From Dendrobium chrysotoxum (Eukaryota > Streptophyta > Magnoliopsida > Asparagales > Orchidaceae), in NCBI GenBank assembly GCA_019925795.1, contig CM034306.1, positions 52,012,758 to 52,076,757 on the forward strand: DNA of 64,000 bases, given 5' to 3'. The number at the start of each line of letters is the position of its first letter. Position 1 is the stretch's first letter. Both the position numbers and the translations under genes were made by a program. Under the pieces are notes generated by a model. The model had not been told where the DNA came from and did no database searches. It worked only from the letters and a program-made list of their open reading frames with translations. This document shows positions 11,401 to 22,250 of the stretch, in pieces.

Positions 11401-13086
11401 ATAACATATAAATTTTACTATTTACATAATATAACACCCAATTAATGGAATAAGTCGAATCCTTAGTACTCATAAAGTATTCACAATGGACCTTGCCTCA
11501 AAAAAGGAGGTCGCCGTGGGATCTTGCTAGGGAAGGCATTGATGGGAGCAATTGCATGTGAAAAAAAAGAGTTAGTGACACTTGTTGATTTAAGTTAAAT
11601 CCACCCGATACGAGGATTTACTAAATCTAGAATTTAGGGCAAAAAGGAGGAGAAAAGAGATTTAAGATTCTATACAATTTAAAGTTGTCAATTTTTGTTG
11701 TTTGGTAGGATTTAGATTAAATTCTTCATAATTCCTGCTCAAATCCTACTTAAATCCTATTGGCTCTCATCTCTTCATCCATGGCAGGATAAACTTGCAC
11801 GACGACATTGACATTGTGGATGACAAAGAACTCACCACAGGATTTTGATGCGTGAAGTTTTTTTATGGTGATAAGTTTTATTTTTGTTATTGTTTAAAGT
11901 TTTAGTTGTTATTTGAGTAAATAGTAAAATTTAGGTGTTAAATAAGTAAATGTGAAGGTTTTGAATGCTATGTATGTAAATCATCCTCCATATATTTAAC
12001 AACTCATGCAACACTCGATATGAATAATTGAAGGATGATAAATATATAAAAGACTCCAAATAATTAAGATAAGACTAAAAATGCTAAAAGTGAAAAAAAG
12101 AAGCAATAGATAAAGACATGTAGAATTTGCACTCCCTAATAATTGAGGTAAGCAAAAAGATGATCATGATGATTTTCTCAACTTAGAATTAAAAAGAAAT
12201 TATTCTATAACAAGGGCTAAACTAAATACCATTTCGAAGCAACGTTTACAATAAGAAGAACCTTTCCACTGTAGGTACTCAGGCTCACATCAGCACCACC
12301 GATATCCTGCTATTAGAACAAACTTTACACAACCAAATCAAATTAAAGAATAATAGTAGTCAAAATTAGCTAGACCTGTTAAAGAAATGAAGCAGAGGCA
12401 AGTGAAAATTAGGGGGGAAATAAACGAAGGAAGATAAAAAAGCCTGAAATCAACTTACATCATCAAAAGAATCGACACAAATAACTCATTAATGCAATGA
12501 TTACCTAACCTAACCTGAAAAATCAAAACATCAAAGGAAAAAAAAAAAAACATATACAACAAAAAGATGAAGTAGAGGAGTAGGAGAAAGTCACTGGAGT
12601 TCTGGAGAAGAATACATGCATATAATCAAAGATTATGACTTCAAATCTAACAGATCAAGAAGAACTCCAAGATGAAGTAGAGGAGTAGGAGAAAGTCACT
12701 GGAGTTCTGGAGAAGAATACATGCATATAATCAAAGATTATGACTTCAAATCTAACAGATCAAGAAGAACTCCTTTAAATAAAAAAAGACATAATCATCA
12801 TCCGTACAAAAAGGAGGAGAAGACAAGAGCAAGAGTCCAGATCTCTCAACAATATGAGGGACACCAGAAAACCTAAGCTGAAACACGAGGTAAGAAAATA
12901 CGAAATAGACACGATGAATGATCTATTGCAAACAACATATACCTTGACAGTTACATCATAGAGGGATTCAGGCGTCTCTTGCTCCATATTTCTGAGAGAT
13001 GCAGGTGGATTCTTGATAAAGAAGAGCAGCAGAGCGAAACCTAGGAAGAAAGCGGAGCAGCTCTTGCCCTGAATGGAAGGATACAT
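2479..13086 (-). CDS. GPX: Plant glutathione peroxidase (GPX3-like), six exons
   Basis: It reduces H2O2 and lipid hydroperoxides; plant members mostly use thioredoxin. Coding exons on the minus strand: 13086-12943, 12306-12230, 4676-4615, 4501-4383, 2771-2604 and 2502-2479. All junctions are GT/AG, the phases fit, and the total is 594 bp (197 residues plus TGA). The peroxidatic Cys74 (NVASKC) is split across the 7.55-kb intron as TG/C. Gln105 (FPCNQF), Trp163 and Asn164 (WNF) complete the catalytic tetrad. Cys103 and Cys122 lie 29 and 48 residues after Cys74, the spacing of the extra and resolving Cys in plant GPX. Residues 12-24 are hydrophobic, suggesting an N-terminal signal anchor as in Arabidopsis GPX3, and the NEMNILYEKYK stretch is also GPX3-like. 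The start is the first ATG of the frame. No disabling change is seen. Introns 1, 2 and 4 carry repeats. Confidence 0.9.
3340..3448. mobile_element. Tourist-like MITE in GPX intron 4
   Basis: Starts GGCTTTGTTTGGGACGGC after TTTAA and ends CTCAAATGAAGCC before TAC. The ends are inverted repeats of the window's common MITE. The target duplication TAA/TAC has one mismatch. Confidence 0.65.
3867..3963. mobile_element. Tourist-like MITE, well-preserved copy in GPX intron 4
   Basis: A 97-bp near-perfect palindrome: the left arm GGCTTCGTTTGGGACGACTT is mirrored by the right arm ending CATCCCAAATGAAGCC. It is flanked by TAA on both sides (3864-3866 and 3964-3966). A 3-bp TWA target and GGC...GCC ends fit PIF/Harbinger-derived Tourist MITEs. 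It is short enough to form one long hairpin in the pre-mRNA. Confidence 0.8.
4677..6039. other. GPX intron 2, proximal unannotated part
   Basis: AT-rich intron sequence. I see no coding exon, tRNA or bounded transposon here. Open frames around 4821-5160 are short and have no family resemblance. Confidence 0.5.
6040..7681 (-). repeat. GC-rich island in GPX intron 2, probably LTR-derived
   Basis: It contrasts sharply with the AT-rich surroundings. Read on the minus strand, 7681-7330 looks like the front of an LTR: it begins TGATGAGTACATC, has a TATA-like CTATATATTAAGG near 7460-7475, then an AG/CT-rich leader. A 66-residue frame at 6386-6186 (-) containing MADPEFDHGFVYDHQG resembles nothing I recognise and could be a captured fragment. 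I could not find a second LTR or a matching 5-bp target duplication, so the boundaries and class are uncertain. Confidence 0.35.
6803..6827 (+). other. Potential G-quadruplex
   Basis: Four G4 tracts separated by loops of 3, 2 and 4 bases, inside the GC-rich intron island. On the GPX sense strand (minus) this reads as C-tracts. Confidence 0.5.
7682..8381. other. GPX intron 2, unannotated spacer
   Basis: Mixed-composition intron sequence up to the Gypsy-type element. I recognise nothing in it. Confidence 0.4.
8382..8926 (-). repeat. 3' LTR of the intronic Gypsy-type element
   Basis: About 545 bp matching 10224-10765 with only a few differences by eye. It lacks the terminal TGTTA present in the other LTR: at the junction, gag-derived sequence runs directly into CGCCGG. 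Confidence 0.85.
8930..10133 (-). pseudogene. Gypsy gag pseudogene
   Basis: It encodes a capsid-type Gag read from 10133 downward. Order: an acidic/coiled N-terminal part (KVEVLEGEIGQLKSDL), an Arg/Glu-rich repeated segment with RRGADFxGRR units (about residues 110-160), then a Retrotrans_gag-like capsid with WIYKVERYF, ALVWYQW and FEYLASRLD. Two in-frame TGA codons break it (near 9629 and 9398). Judged against the related copy at 35556-36905 the second is Arg to stop and the first probably Trp to stop, both as expected from C-to-T decay of methylated DNA. The zinc knuckle and everything downstream are deleted. Confidence 0.8.
10209..10220 (-). other. Primer-binding site (initiator Met tRNA type)
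   Basis: On the minus strand, three bases after the 5' LTR, TGGTATTAGAGC. It matches the usual plant TGGTATCAGAGC complement of the initiator Met tRNA 3' end with one change. Confidence 0.75.
10224..10770 (-). repeat. 5' LTR of the intronic Gypsy-type element
   Basis: Read on the minus strand it starts TGTTACGCCGG and ends TCTTATCA, so it has TG...CA ends and is 547 bp long. Direct repeats of CTTGAGTTCGCAAG type lie at its 3' end. Confidence 0.85.
11366..11990. repeat. Inverted-repeat (foldback-like) element in GPX intron 2
   Basis: Arms of roughly 75 bp at 11366-11440 and 11910-11990 are inverted copies: the left reads GATTTAAATATATAGC...AAATTTTACTATTTAC, the right arm reversed reads GATTTACATACATAGC...AAATTTTACTATTTAC. 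It encloses about 470 bp without ORFs. Similar arm sequence recurs at 52531-52712. The target duplication is not resolved. Confidence 0.5.
12564..12773. repeat. Two-copy tandem repeat, 105-bp unit, in GPX intron 1
   Basis: Units 12564-12668 and 12669-12773 look identical by eye, so the duplication is recent. It lies wholly within intron 1 and does not touch a splice site. Confidence 0.9.
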
Positions 13087-13298
13087 TGCAGTATTACAGG
13101 GATGCGCTTGGCTATGGGCTTTTGAATTGAAGCCTTGAAGGCGGCGGAGAATTTCATGCCATTTTTTTTTTTTTTTGAAGCAAAATCATATTGCAAGAGA
13201 AATAAATTTGTTAAAAAAAGTAACACATTTTTAGAAAACTCATAGGCCAAATAAATATAAAGAAGCCAAATTTTCAAAAGGAGCAAGTTACGCGTGGC
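13087..13298 (-). promoter_or_regulatory. Residual GPX 5' region between start codon and MULE end
   Basis: Only about 210 bp separate the GPX ATG from the terminal repeat of the MULE. It includes a long poly-T/poly-A run (13161-13176) and no convincing TATA box. The GPX 5' untranslated region must lie here or extend into the MULE, so MULE terminal sequence is probably part of the present promoter (inference). Confidence 0.45.
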
Positions 13299-13447
13299 TT
13301 TTAGTGAGAGAGGCAGCATTGGAAATGTATTTAAAAAAGAGCAAATACGCCACGGCGCATTCAGACTGCGCTAGTTTGATTGGCGCATTCAAAGAATGCG
13401 CCGAACTATATGGCACATTCTTTGAATGCGCCATTCTATGTATACGC
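13299..13447 (+). repeat. Left terminal inverted repeat of the MULE
   Basis: It has the outer block TTTTAGTGAGAGAGGCAGC, then several copies of GGCGCATTC facing GAATGCGCC, so it also forms internal hairpins. The inverted counterpart is at 26198-26471. Confidence 0.7.
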
Positions 13448-13616
13448 CAACCCCGCTTCTGCTCTCGGAACTTGTGCATTTAGCCTCGGTACTTGTGCCT
13501 TGGACTGCAGCGCAGAATGGCCGACCAGATCCGGAATTTCATGAAAATATTTTTGCATGAGCCGCGAAATCCGAAAAAAGAATAGTGGTGTGTTGAATGA
13601 TTTTGATTCTCTCGTC

Positions 13617-13700
13617 GGCTATTTAAACCCTCCCCAAGCCTTCGTTCTTCCTCACATTTTCTTCTTCCTGCAGAGTAGTGGAGCACTTCAGTTAGCAAGG
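13617..13700 (+). promoter_or_regulatory. Putative MULE promoter and first 5' UTR splice donor
   Basis: A TATA-like CTATTTAAACC at about 13617-13627 is followed by a CT-rich leader and a good splice donor (AGCAAG/GTAAGT, cut after 13700). The next exon I recognise starts near 17940, implying a 4.2-kb 5' intron. This is inferred from motifs only. Confidence 0.4.
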
Positions 13701-16700
13701 TAAGTTAATATGAAATATTTTGTTTGTGTATATATTAACAATTTATATATAATAGTTGTTGCTTTTCTATTATAATAATTATTAGATTACTTGTTTAGTT
13801 GTTCAGTTTTTTTGTTAAGTTGTTAACTTGTTCATATAAATATTAGTTCTGTGAAAATAATTATTAGTTTATTTGTTAAGTTTATTTTACATTTTCTTAA
13901 ACAAGTGCTACTCCCATTATATCTTTAATATAATAATTACACTATCAACTATTCCTATTGATGACACTTTTTTTTTTACATTCATTTATGCCACACTCAA
14001 TTAGGCTATTTGTGACTTTTTTATTACTCAGTGCATTGATTCCTAGATTATAGTTAATTTAATCATAGTTTTTATAAAATTTGTTTTTATTTTTATGATT
14101 ACACAGTTCTCCTAAAATATTTTATTTGAATTATCAAACCTTAACTTTGGGGTTTTGTATCCAACAAGATTGTGAGATTATTATTACTTTTGATTTCATT
14201 TAAATTGTATATCATATATACAAATTTTGTTATGTTAACCCTTAGTTATTTATCTTCTGGAAATTTTCTCTTTTGTTAGAAGTTGTCATTTATTTCAATA
14301 GTGGCCTCATCTATTAAAATTAGAGCAATTACAAATATAATTCATAAGGTATCTCACTTAAAACATCTTTTGTAACATCTACATGACTAATACGAAAGAG
14401 TTACAAACTTGATGCTTTCTTTGATGTAACTACTATACATGGAAATTTTTAGATCAGTACTAGTGTTGTGAACATGCAAAACATAATACCAAGTGTGAAG
14501 CTCAACAAAGCGTGCATGTTGATTGATCAAAGCATGCATCCTAAACTTTTATGCTGAGAAAATATTTTATGGTGTTCGAAATATTCAACATAATCTATGT
14601 CAAAATAAAATTGTAAGAGCATTTTTGTCATAGTAAATTAAACATTAACAACAAAGAGAAATACAAGATCTTAAGCCAGTTGAATTTCAATTACTAACAA
14701 CAAAAAGAAGTTTGATGTATATCTTAAGGGGAATAATTATAAATTATTGATATGAAATCCCATTATGTTGAAAAAATCAATAATTAATCTTAGAATCATC
14801 TAAACATAATTTAAAATATAAGAGAAAAAAAAACAAATTGAATAACTTAAATATGTAAGCAAACAATTAAGCAAGTAATAAATTAATGCTTTAAATAGTA
14901 TAAGCCATGATTAAAAAATGTTTAGATTTCAAATCAGGCATCTTAATTAAGTTCAAAAATCCAATTAAATAATTAGGCAATGTGCTAACAAATATATACT
15001 TATGAAATAGAGATGTTAACATCCGAATTCAGGCCAAAGTCATCTTAATATTCCTCACCATCTGGCTGCATTAGTTGTATATGAAATGCAATGTATAATG
15101 GCATATAAAAATGATGAGGGAGGAATCTGCTTGCTTCTCACACGTTATATATGAACCAAACAAAACAAAAAGTGATCCAATGCTAACCTCTCAGTATTGC
15201 TGTGTAAGCCCATAATGAGAGGATAAAATAGATAAGAAAATGCTTATGAATTATTTTTAAAGAAATCATAGTGATCTAAAACTTAAAATACAACTATCTC
15301 AATTTAGTTTTCGTTTCGTAAAGCTTCACTTCTCAATTCTTGAAACACCTTTGACGTCATTTTAAGAGCATCTAACATATGTCAGGGCAGGCTTGTGATG
15401 TCTACTTGTTTGACAAGATCATGACGATCATTTGGAAGCGTCCATGCTTCCTAGTCAACCACTTTGGATGAATATGCCTCCCTTATCCCATATTCTCAAC
15501 CATATTAGGTGTACACAACTGTCTTCCTTTGTAAAAGAAGCCATCTCTCCATGTGAACTTCAAAGTATCATTTTGAAGAAGTGATCATTTTCATATTGCT
15601 CCATTTAGTAATTCAACTTGAACAATAGTACTAAAACATGAAGGTATGCTTAAAGCCACATAAAAATAATTGTGGATTAAAGTTGAAGGATCCCAAAGAA
15701 AAAGAAGAGAGAGTGTGGGTGTGAGAGAGAAAGGTAGAGATTTCCGGAGAGAATATATTATTAAAATTTAAATTTGAAAGCTAAAATTTTTTAGTTGATT
15801 TAAATTATTTCTAAAATTTAAAAAATTTATATTATTTAATATATAATCCCAAAAACTAGAAATTTTTTAAAAAAGAATATGTCATAATACAAGTAGTTTT
15901 ATAATTAATAGAATACATAAAGATTTTAAACTTAAAATAATCTCAATATAAATATAATGAATTTGAGAAGCATATAAATAAAAAAAATATGAGTGCATTA
16001 TTTTAAATTCCAATAAAATGTGTTAATATTAGTTAAAATTCTTTGGTTATATTCAAGTAATAAATCGAAATAATATAAATTTCTATATTAAAAGAAATTA
16101 AATCAAAATTATAAAAATGTAAATGGAATAAATATTTTTAAAAAACTTAAGAAAAAAAATCTATTTAATTTAGAAATATGTTAAACAGTAATTGTTTTTA
16201 AAATGTTTGAAATTTATTTAAGTATTGTTAAATTTTAAACATTGAAATTAAAAAAAAAAATTAAATTATAAAACTTAAAATGAAATGTCATAAATATTGA
16301 AATTATAATTAATATAAATTAAAATTCATTTTGAAAAGTAAAACCTAGATTATCTTAAAATATTTGAAATATTTGCTGATTAAATTATTTGAATAATATG
16401 AAATGGTATTAATTATAAAATAATCTTTTTAATCAAATGAAAAAACTTTTTAAAATGTTGAGATTTTAGAAAACTTTAAAGATTTAATATAAAATTAAAT
16501 TAAAACTATTATTATATTTAAATTATTTTGAAATAAAAAAAAATTAATTCATAATAGTTAAAAAGAAATAGCATAAATTTTAAATTTGTAATTAATATAA
16601 ATTAAAAGTCAATTTGAAAATCAAAATTTTATTTATTTTAAATAATTTGAAATATTTGATTATAAAAATATTTGATAAATATGAATTGATATTAAATTTA

Positions 16701-17940
16701 AAATAATTTTTTAAATCAAATGAAACTATTTATTTAAAATGTTGAAATTTTAGAAAACTTTAAAGAATTAATTTAAAATTGAATTAATATTAATTTAAAA
16801 TTTAAATAATTTAAAATATAAAAAAAAAAATAAATTTAATGAAACTATTTTTTAATAAGTTAAAATTTAAATTAAATTAAAATTAATATTATATTAAAAT
16901 TAATTTATAATATTTATATTAAATAAAACCTCAAAAAATTATAAGAAATTCATTTAAAATCATTAAAATATATATAATAGCTTAAAATATTTCGAGATTT
17001 AAGTATTTTTATTTAAAAGTAAATTAATAAATTAAAATTTCGTCCTCTATTAGTTATTATTAATTATTTAATTATTTGAATAAAAGAGAGACTCTCAAAT
17101 TAATAATTTAAAGTAATATACATATATATTTATAAAGAAAATTATTTTAAACTTATAATTATGTATATTGGTTTATATACTAAAATTAGTCTAAAATTAT
17201 ATATATAATATATTTTAATGTTAAATATTATATTCTTAACAATTTATATTGAATTGTAAAAATGAATATCTAATTGTTATAAAATTAAATAAAAATGAAG
17301 ATTTATATCTTTTTTAAGATAATTAAAAATTTTAAAATTTATGACTATTAGATTATATATATATATATATATATAAAATATGTTTTTAAGTATTTTTATA
17401 AAAATAATTTGACAAATGACTTAAGAAAGTGAACATATGATTTCAATGAAATGTATATGTTGGACATTAGTACAGTCAGATGATAGTCGAGTAGGAGTGA
17501 AGAGCGATAATAGATAAAATGCATGTTTTTCTCTTTATACAAGGAAAACTTAATGACTAGAAAGTAAAAAGTACAGGAGTAAATGCAGATCCGCAACTAG
17601 ATTAATTTGATCCAAATTCTTCCACATATGCCACTTTCAACATTCTTGTACCTACCTTTATTGAAGAAATTACATATTATCCAATTAAAAAAATCTAGCT
17701 AGCATGTCCCCTACCTACTAAGCCGTATGCTCAAATAGTAAAACTACATAATTCAGAAGACTAAACCCATAATAATAGTAGTTGACTTGTATTACTCGAA
17801 TTGGTTGAATAAATTGAAGCTTAAGTTAAATGATTTTGTAATTATTACATTAGTATATGTCTTAGTCCCCACAATAATGCCTAAGAGATTATTAGAGAAT
17901 TGTTATTGTTAATTTAAACTCTAAAACCTAACCCAAGTAC
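13701..17940. other. MULE internal non-coding region
   Basis: About 4.2 kb without MULE genes. From roughly 15750 to 17400 it is extremely AT-rich with long A and T runs and a (TA)n tract at 17357-17376. A possible Gypsy integrase relic lies at 15350-15560. Probably the intron of the transposase 5' untranslated region plus trapped debris. Confidence 0.4.
15350..15560 (-). pseudogene. Possible Gypsy pol relic
   Basis: A minus-strand frame contains RDGFFYKGRQLCTPN, which resembles the zinc-finger region at the front of Gypsy integrases (typical form DGYLFKGxQLCIP). The sequence after it is broken by stops and only vaguely similar. Low confidence. Confidence 0.35.
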
Positions 17941-17967
17941 TTACATAATTTCTCCTATATTGATAGT

Positions 17968-20729
17968 ATGTCACGATTGATATTATATTTCAATGGAGAG
18001 TTACGTATCTCGGGGGAGTTCACACCAACATATATTGGCGGAAGAAATAGATCGCTTTTAATCGATGGCAATATTTCAGTTGAAATGTTAAAACTAAGAA
18101 TCATGCGTGCTCTAAAGATAAATTCATCAACAAACACTATTAACCTCACGTGTCGTCTTCGTAATAATGGAGGATTTTGTGCGACCAATGTTATTGATGA
18201 TGAGGTATGTGAGTACATGTTGCTGGAGGCTAGGACAAATACTGTTGTCGTGTACGTGGAGGTCGAGCAAATTATTCAAACCGATGTTGGTGGACCATCA
18301 ACTCAAGCTTACCAGTGAGTTTTGACCATTGACTTTATTCTTTCTTTCAATGAACCTATTTAGGGGCCTCATTTAAATCTTATATCATAGGCCCACTCCA
18401 ACATCTGATGCCTTTATGGCTACTGCAAGGGTCTGCTCGAGGAATGTTGAAGATGAATTTCATGGACGTCTTAGTTTATGTGAGCGACCCAGTTACTTGC
18501 AGCAACAATTTCCATCACAGCATACTGTTAGTGAACGTCTAACTTGGGATACAGCTAACTATAATCAGTTACCTGGTATCTATCCCTACGGGCAATATTC
18601 ACAATGTAATCCGAAAAATGAGAATTATACACAGCAAAATTCCTATGGTGTAAGAGATGAAGCTGGCGGCTACGAGACAATGAATAGGGATAGTACTAAT
18701 TCATCGCATGACGGTACCCCAGGATTGGACACCCATATTCCCATGGGAGAAATTACCAGCATGGAATTTAATGGGCAAGCATTCATTGAAGATCATACAA
18801 CACAAAATCGTGAGGGGTTAAATGAGATGAACATCAATAATGAGTTTGCTGAAAATGTTTGAACAACTCAACAGTGGGATGACGACAAAAATTTTGATGC
18901 TCCGTGCGTAAACCTTGTTAGTTCGATAGAAGCTACTACTCCAATCGAGATATATGAAGGTCAAATATTTCATACGAAGGAAGACTTGTAAGGTGCAATA
19001 AATGGATGGTCGATTATTCATAATGTTCAATTTATAAATTCAACATCCAATAAAAGTCGGTTGAGTATCGTATGTGCCCAGCATGAGAATCCTGATCGTC
19101 CCTACCTTTGGCGCTTACATGCAACACGAAGTAAAAGAGTAGGTGGTCTATGGAAAATATATATATGTGGACCTCCACATACCTGCACACACCCCATTTT
19201 GGTTACTGGACATCATAATTGCACCTCAAAATTTATATGCAGACATATCATTCCAATAATTCGACAATAATTAGACATGAAACCGAAGGAGATCATAGCT
19301 AGAATGGAGTCGAAGTTTGACATAAAGATTTCATACATGAGGCATGAGATGCACGTAGAAAAGCAATTGAAGCAACTTTTGGTTCATATTAAGAATCTTA
19401 TTATTCTCTATTCCGGTTCATGGAGGCTTTACGGTTGTCCCAACCTGGGACTGTGTACAATATTCAAGTTATAGGACCCACACGCTTTAAGGGATGTTTC
19501 TGGGCATTTGGACCATCTATCTACGGGTGGCAACACTGCAGGCCAGTGCTTAGCTTAGATGGTACATTCTTGCTTGGTAAGTATCGAGGCACCCTCCTTG
19601 CGGCGGTAGGAATCAATGGGAATGGCAGACTGTTTCCAGTGGCCTTTGCAGTGGTGGAATCAGAGAGCAATGATTCATGGGGTTGGTTCCTACAAAAATT
19701 ATATGAACTGATGCCTCCTGTCGCTGAGTGAGAGAATTTATGCATAGTTTCTAATAAGCATCCAGGTCTTGTACGTGGATGTAAGGAAGTATTTCCTAAT
19801 GCTGTTCATAGGCACTGTCTTCGTCACTTACGTGAAAATTTTAAAAAGATGGTGCGTCGTTTAGGAATTCCAGATAGCGAGGGCATAAGTAATAAGATGT
19901 ACTTTGCCGAAAATACAAATGACCTGTCATACTTCAATCGCATGATGAATGACATCAGAATGATTAAGCAAGAGGCATTTGACTGGTTGGTGCAGCGCGA
20001 CGTCTCTAAGTGGTCCCTATTATTTGATGAAGACTGACGATATGGTATTATGACCACAAATACATCTGAATGTTTTAATGGTGTGCTTAGACATGCCCGC
20101 GAACTTCCAATACAAGGTCTAATAATGTCAATATGTTATAACCTCATGGCGTTATTCCTGAAGAGATCAGCCGAAGGTGCAAAATAGGCAGAGGAAGCCC
20201 AATCTAGAGCCGTTCCACGCATGAAGATTTTAAAACAAAGAGCTGAATGTGATGCTCGTCGATGTCCGGAACCAGTGATGATTAATAGAAATGAATTTGA
20301 AGTTATTGATGCGTTGTCTCGACCTCAAAAGGTAGACATAATAAGTACTTCCTCATGTACGTGCACATGCAGGAAATCACAATTATATCATATTCCTTGC
20401 GTTCATGTGATAGCAGTCGCCGAGTTCAGGCGATGGGACCATAATGGCTTTGTATCCCCTTTTTTCATAGTTAATCACTACAACGCTACATACTCCAAAC
20501 TATTCCATGTGTTCCCCCCGAAGGACCTATGGCCCACCTTTAACGAAGAACACGGAATAATCCCTCTGCTTGCTCCGGCTTTCAGACGTCATGTTGGTCA
20601 ACCATGAATAAATAGGTTCCGCAATATGATGGATGAGGCTTCAAGTAGCTCACATAAGGCATATGGTTTTTGCAAACAACTTGGTCATAATAGGTCAACC
20701 TGTCCACATAACCCTTCGTCATCAAGGTA
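17968..20729 (+). pseudogene. mudrA-like MULE transposase pseudogene
   Basis: Exon 1 17968-18314 encodes an N-terminal PB1-like segment; intron 18315-18390 has GT/AG ends; exon 2 runs from 18391. Domains in order: MuDR DNA-binding-type domain (about 18930-19330, HATRSKRVGGLWKIY), MULE DDE domain (19420-20200, VLSLDGTFL), SWIM zinc finger (20350-20420, CTCTC...CVH) and a damaged C-terminal zinc knuckle (20668-20705, one Cys replaced). Catalytic residues: the first Asp is present (LDGTF), the second position reads SNKH where SDRH is usual, so Asp is replaced by Asn, and the Glu is present (TSECFN). In-frame stops occur near 18860, 18988, 19268, 19729, 20035, 20185 and 20605, with a frameshift near 19345. 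Clearly dead. Confidence 0.85.
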
Positions 20730-20837
20730 ATATACATGGGCTAAAATTATCAAACCAATTACATACTAAAAATGGTTATGTTTCTTATAACTCATAGCAC
20801 TGATAGCATTCATCCTTTCTATTTTTAATTTTAAGAT

Positions 20838-20930
20838 ATGGCCGATAGATCGAGTCATAGTCGTGCCGGGCGGCGTCCGACCCATGATGTTTCTGAAGAG
20901 GAGAGTAGACCACCCACGCAATCGATAGAT
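20838..20930 (+). pseudogene. Duplicated first exon of the MULE PMD gene
   Basis: Starts MADRSSHSRAGRRPTHDV and ends at a donor GAT/GTATGA, closely parallel to the true first exon at 22251-22379 (MADRSRRGHSSRRTAQHV). Both follow an AG and a two-base spacer before ATG. It is separated from the rest of the gene by X1, which suggests X1 was inserted or duplicated into the unit. Confidence 0.65.
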
Positions 20931-21215
20931 GTATGATTTTGATGTATTCTGATTTGTTGTGTATTAGTTATATGTGAAATATGTTGCGTCTTCCGACGAT
21001 GTAACTGTTATCAAGAAATTCAAAAAATATTTTGTAATATTTATGTTATGTTTATTTATATTTTAAAAAAATTTGATAAAAAAAGTATAATATTTAAGAT
21101 AATTTTTATGATTTTCAACTGCTTAATATTATAAAAAATATGTTGTCCTACAGTTATGGCCGCTAACTCGAGCACAATGCATTGTGAAGAAAAAATCCCT
21201 TTGTAGGTATTAATT

Positions 21216-21775
21216 ATGGAGGGAAGCACTTGGTTAAAGGAATGTTTAGCACATTCCACTGATGATGCGTTAGAGGAGAAAGCTAGATTGAATGAGTTCT
21301 ATCGTTGATGTATACATTCATGGTCTGATAAGGAAGATATCATATTATGGGACAGACATAGCATAGCTATGACGATTCACTCTTACAGAGATAAAGACGA
21401 TTTGAACAAAGAAGGTTGGCAATATGTTCAAAGTAAGGGTACTTGGATGATAAGACATATAACACCGATCAAGTTCCTAAGATAAGATATGCTGAAACAA
21501 GAAGGCGTAGAGATGGATCGGTTGAGGTGATTGTGGACAACCCAACTGCTAATATATGTCACTGTATTCTCTACAGAAAATGGGATTCCACAGCAGATGC
21601 ATTCCTTATTAAGACATATGAGAATCTGATTTATTGGCCAGGAAAAAAGAGGAAGGATTTTCTAGATGTGTCGGATTGGCAATGTGTGCAAAAATGGTTT
21701 CAACAAAGATTTGATTGCTGCCCAACCCAAACCCAACTCCAAGCTCGCACACGCATTGTGCTAAATAAGCCCTGA
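21216..21775 (+). pseudogene. MULE-borne small gene X1, unrecognised family, broken
   Basis: I do not recognise the family. Fragments in two frames give a basic protein of about 185 residues: an N-terminal part (GSTWLKECLAHSTDDALEEK), a CIHSW motif, a central Arg-rich part and a C-terminal block DWQCVQKWFQQRFDCCPTQT. A paralogue (X2, 24935-25552) shares both ends in the same order. Damage: TGA after FYR near 21306, a frameshift near 21440. An upstream ATG exon at 21156 (MAANSSTMHCEEK) may be its leader. It lies between the transposase and PMD genes on the same strand. Confidence 0.6.
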
Positions 21776-22250
21776 TGTTATTATGAATATACATCTTCTT
21801 AATGGGATCATGTTTCTGTAGTAATTGAATGTGATGTGGCATAGTTATAGTTTTCAAATTTAAAAAATATGTATTTGTATCTTTTCTGAGATAATGAATT
21901 TAAATTTGAAAAAAATTTCAAAGTTAGTGAATTTTTTGGGACCCCAAGGAGAGATTTAGAGCAATGTGTGCCAAACCACTATAAAAATTTCCAATATATT
22001 ATCTCACTCATTTAATATATCTTTATTAGTAGACATTTAAAAAAAATAAAATATTCGGGAAAATGCATAGTATATGAAAAAGAAAAGCAAAGACAAGCAT
22101 TCCTAATCAAGCGATGTCTATAAGCATTATAAATCTTTAGATATAATCCAGCATCATCAAGGTAATATTGAATTTTCATACATCATACTATATACATTAT
22201 AATTATTTTGAAATGGTAACTTTCTGAATTAGATTGCATAATTTATAGGT

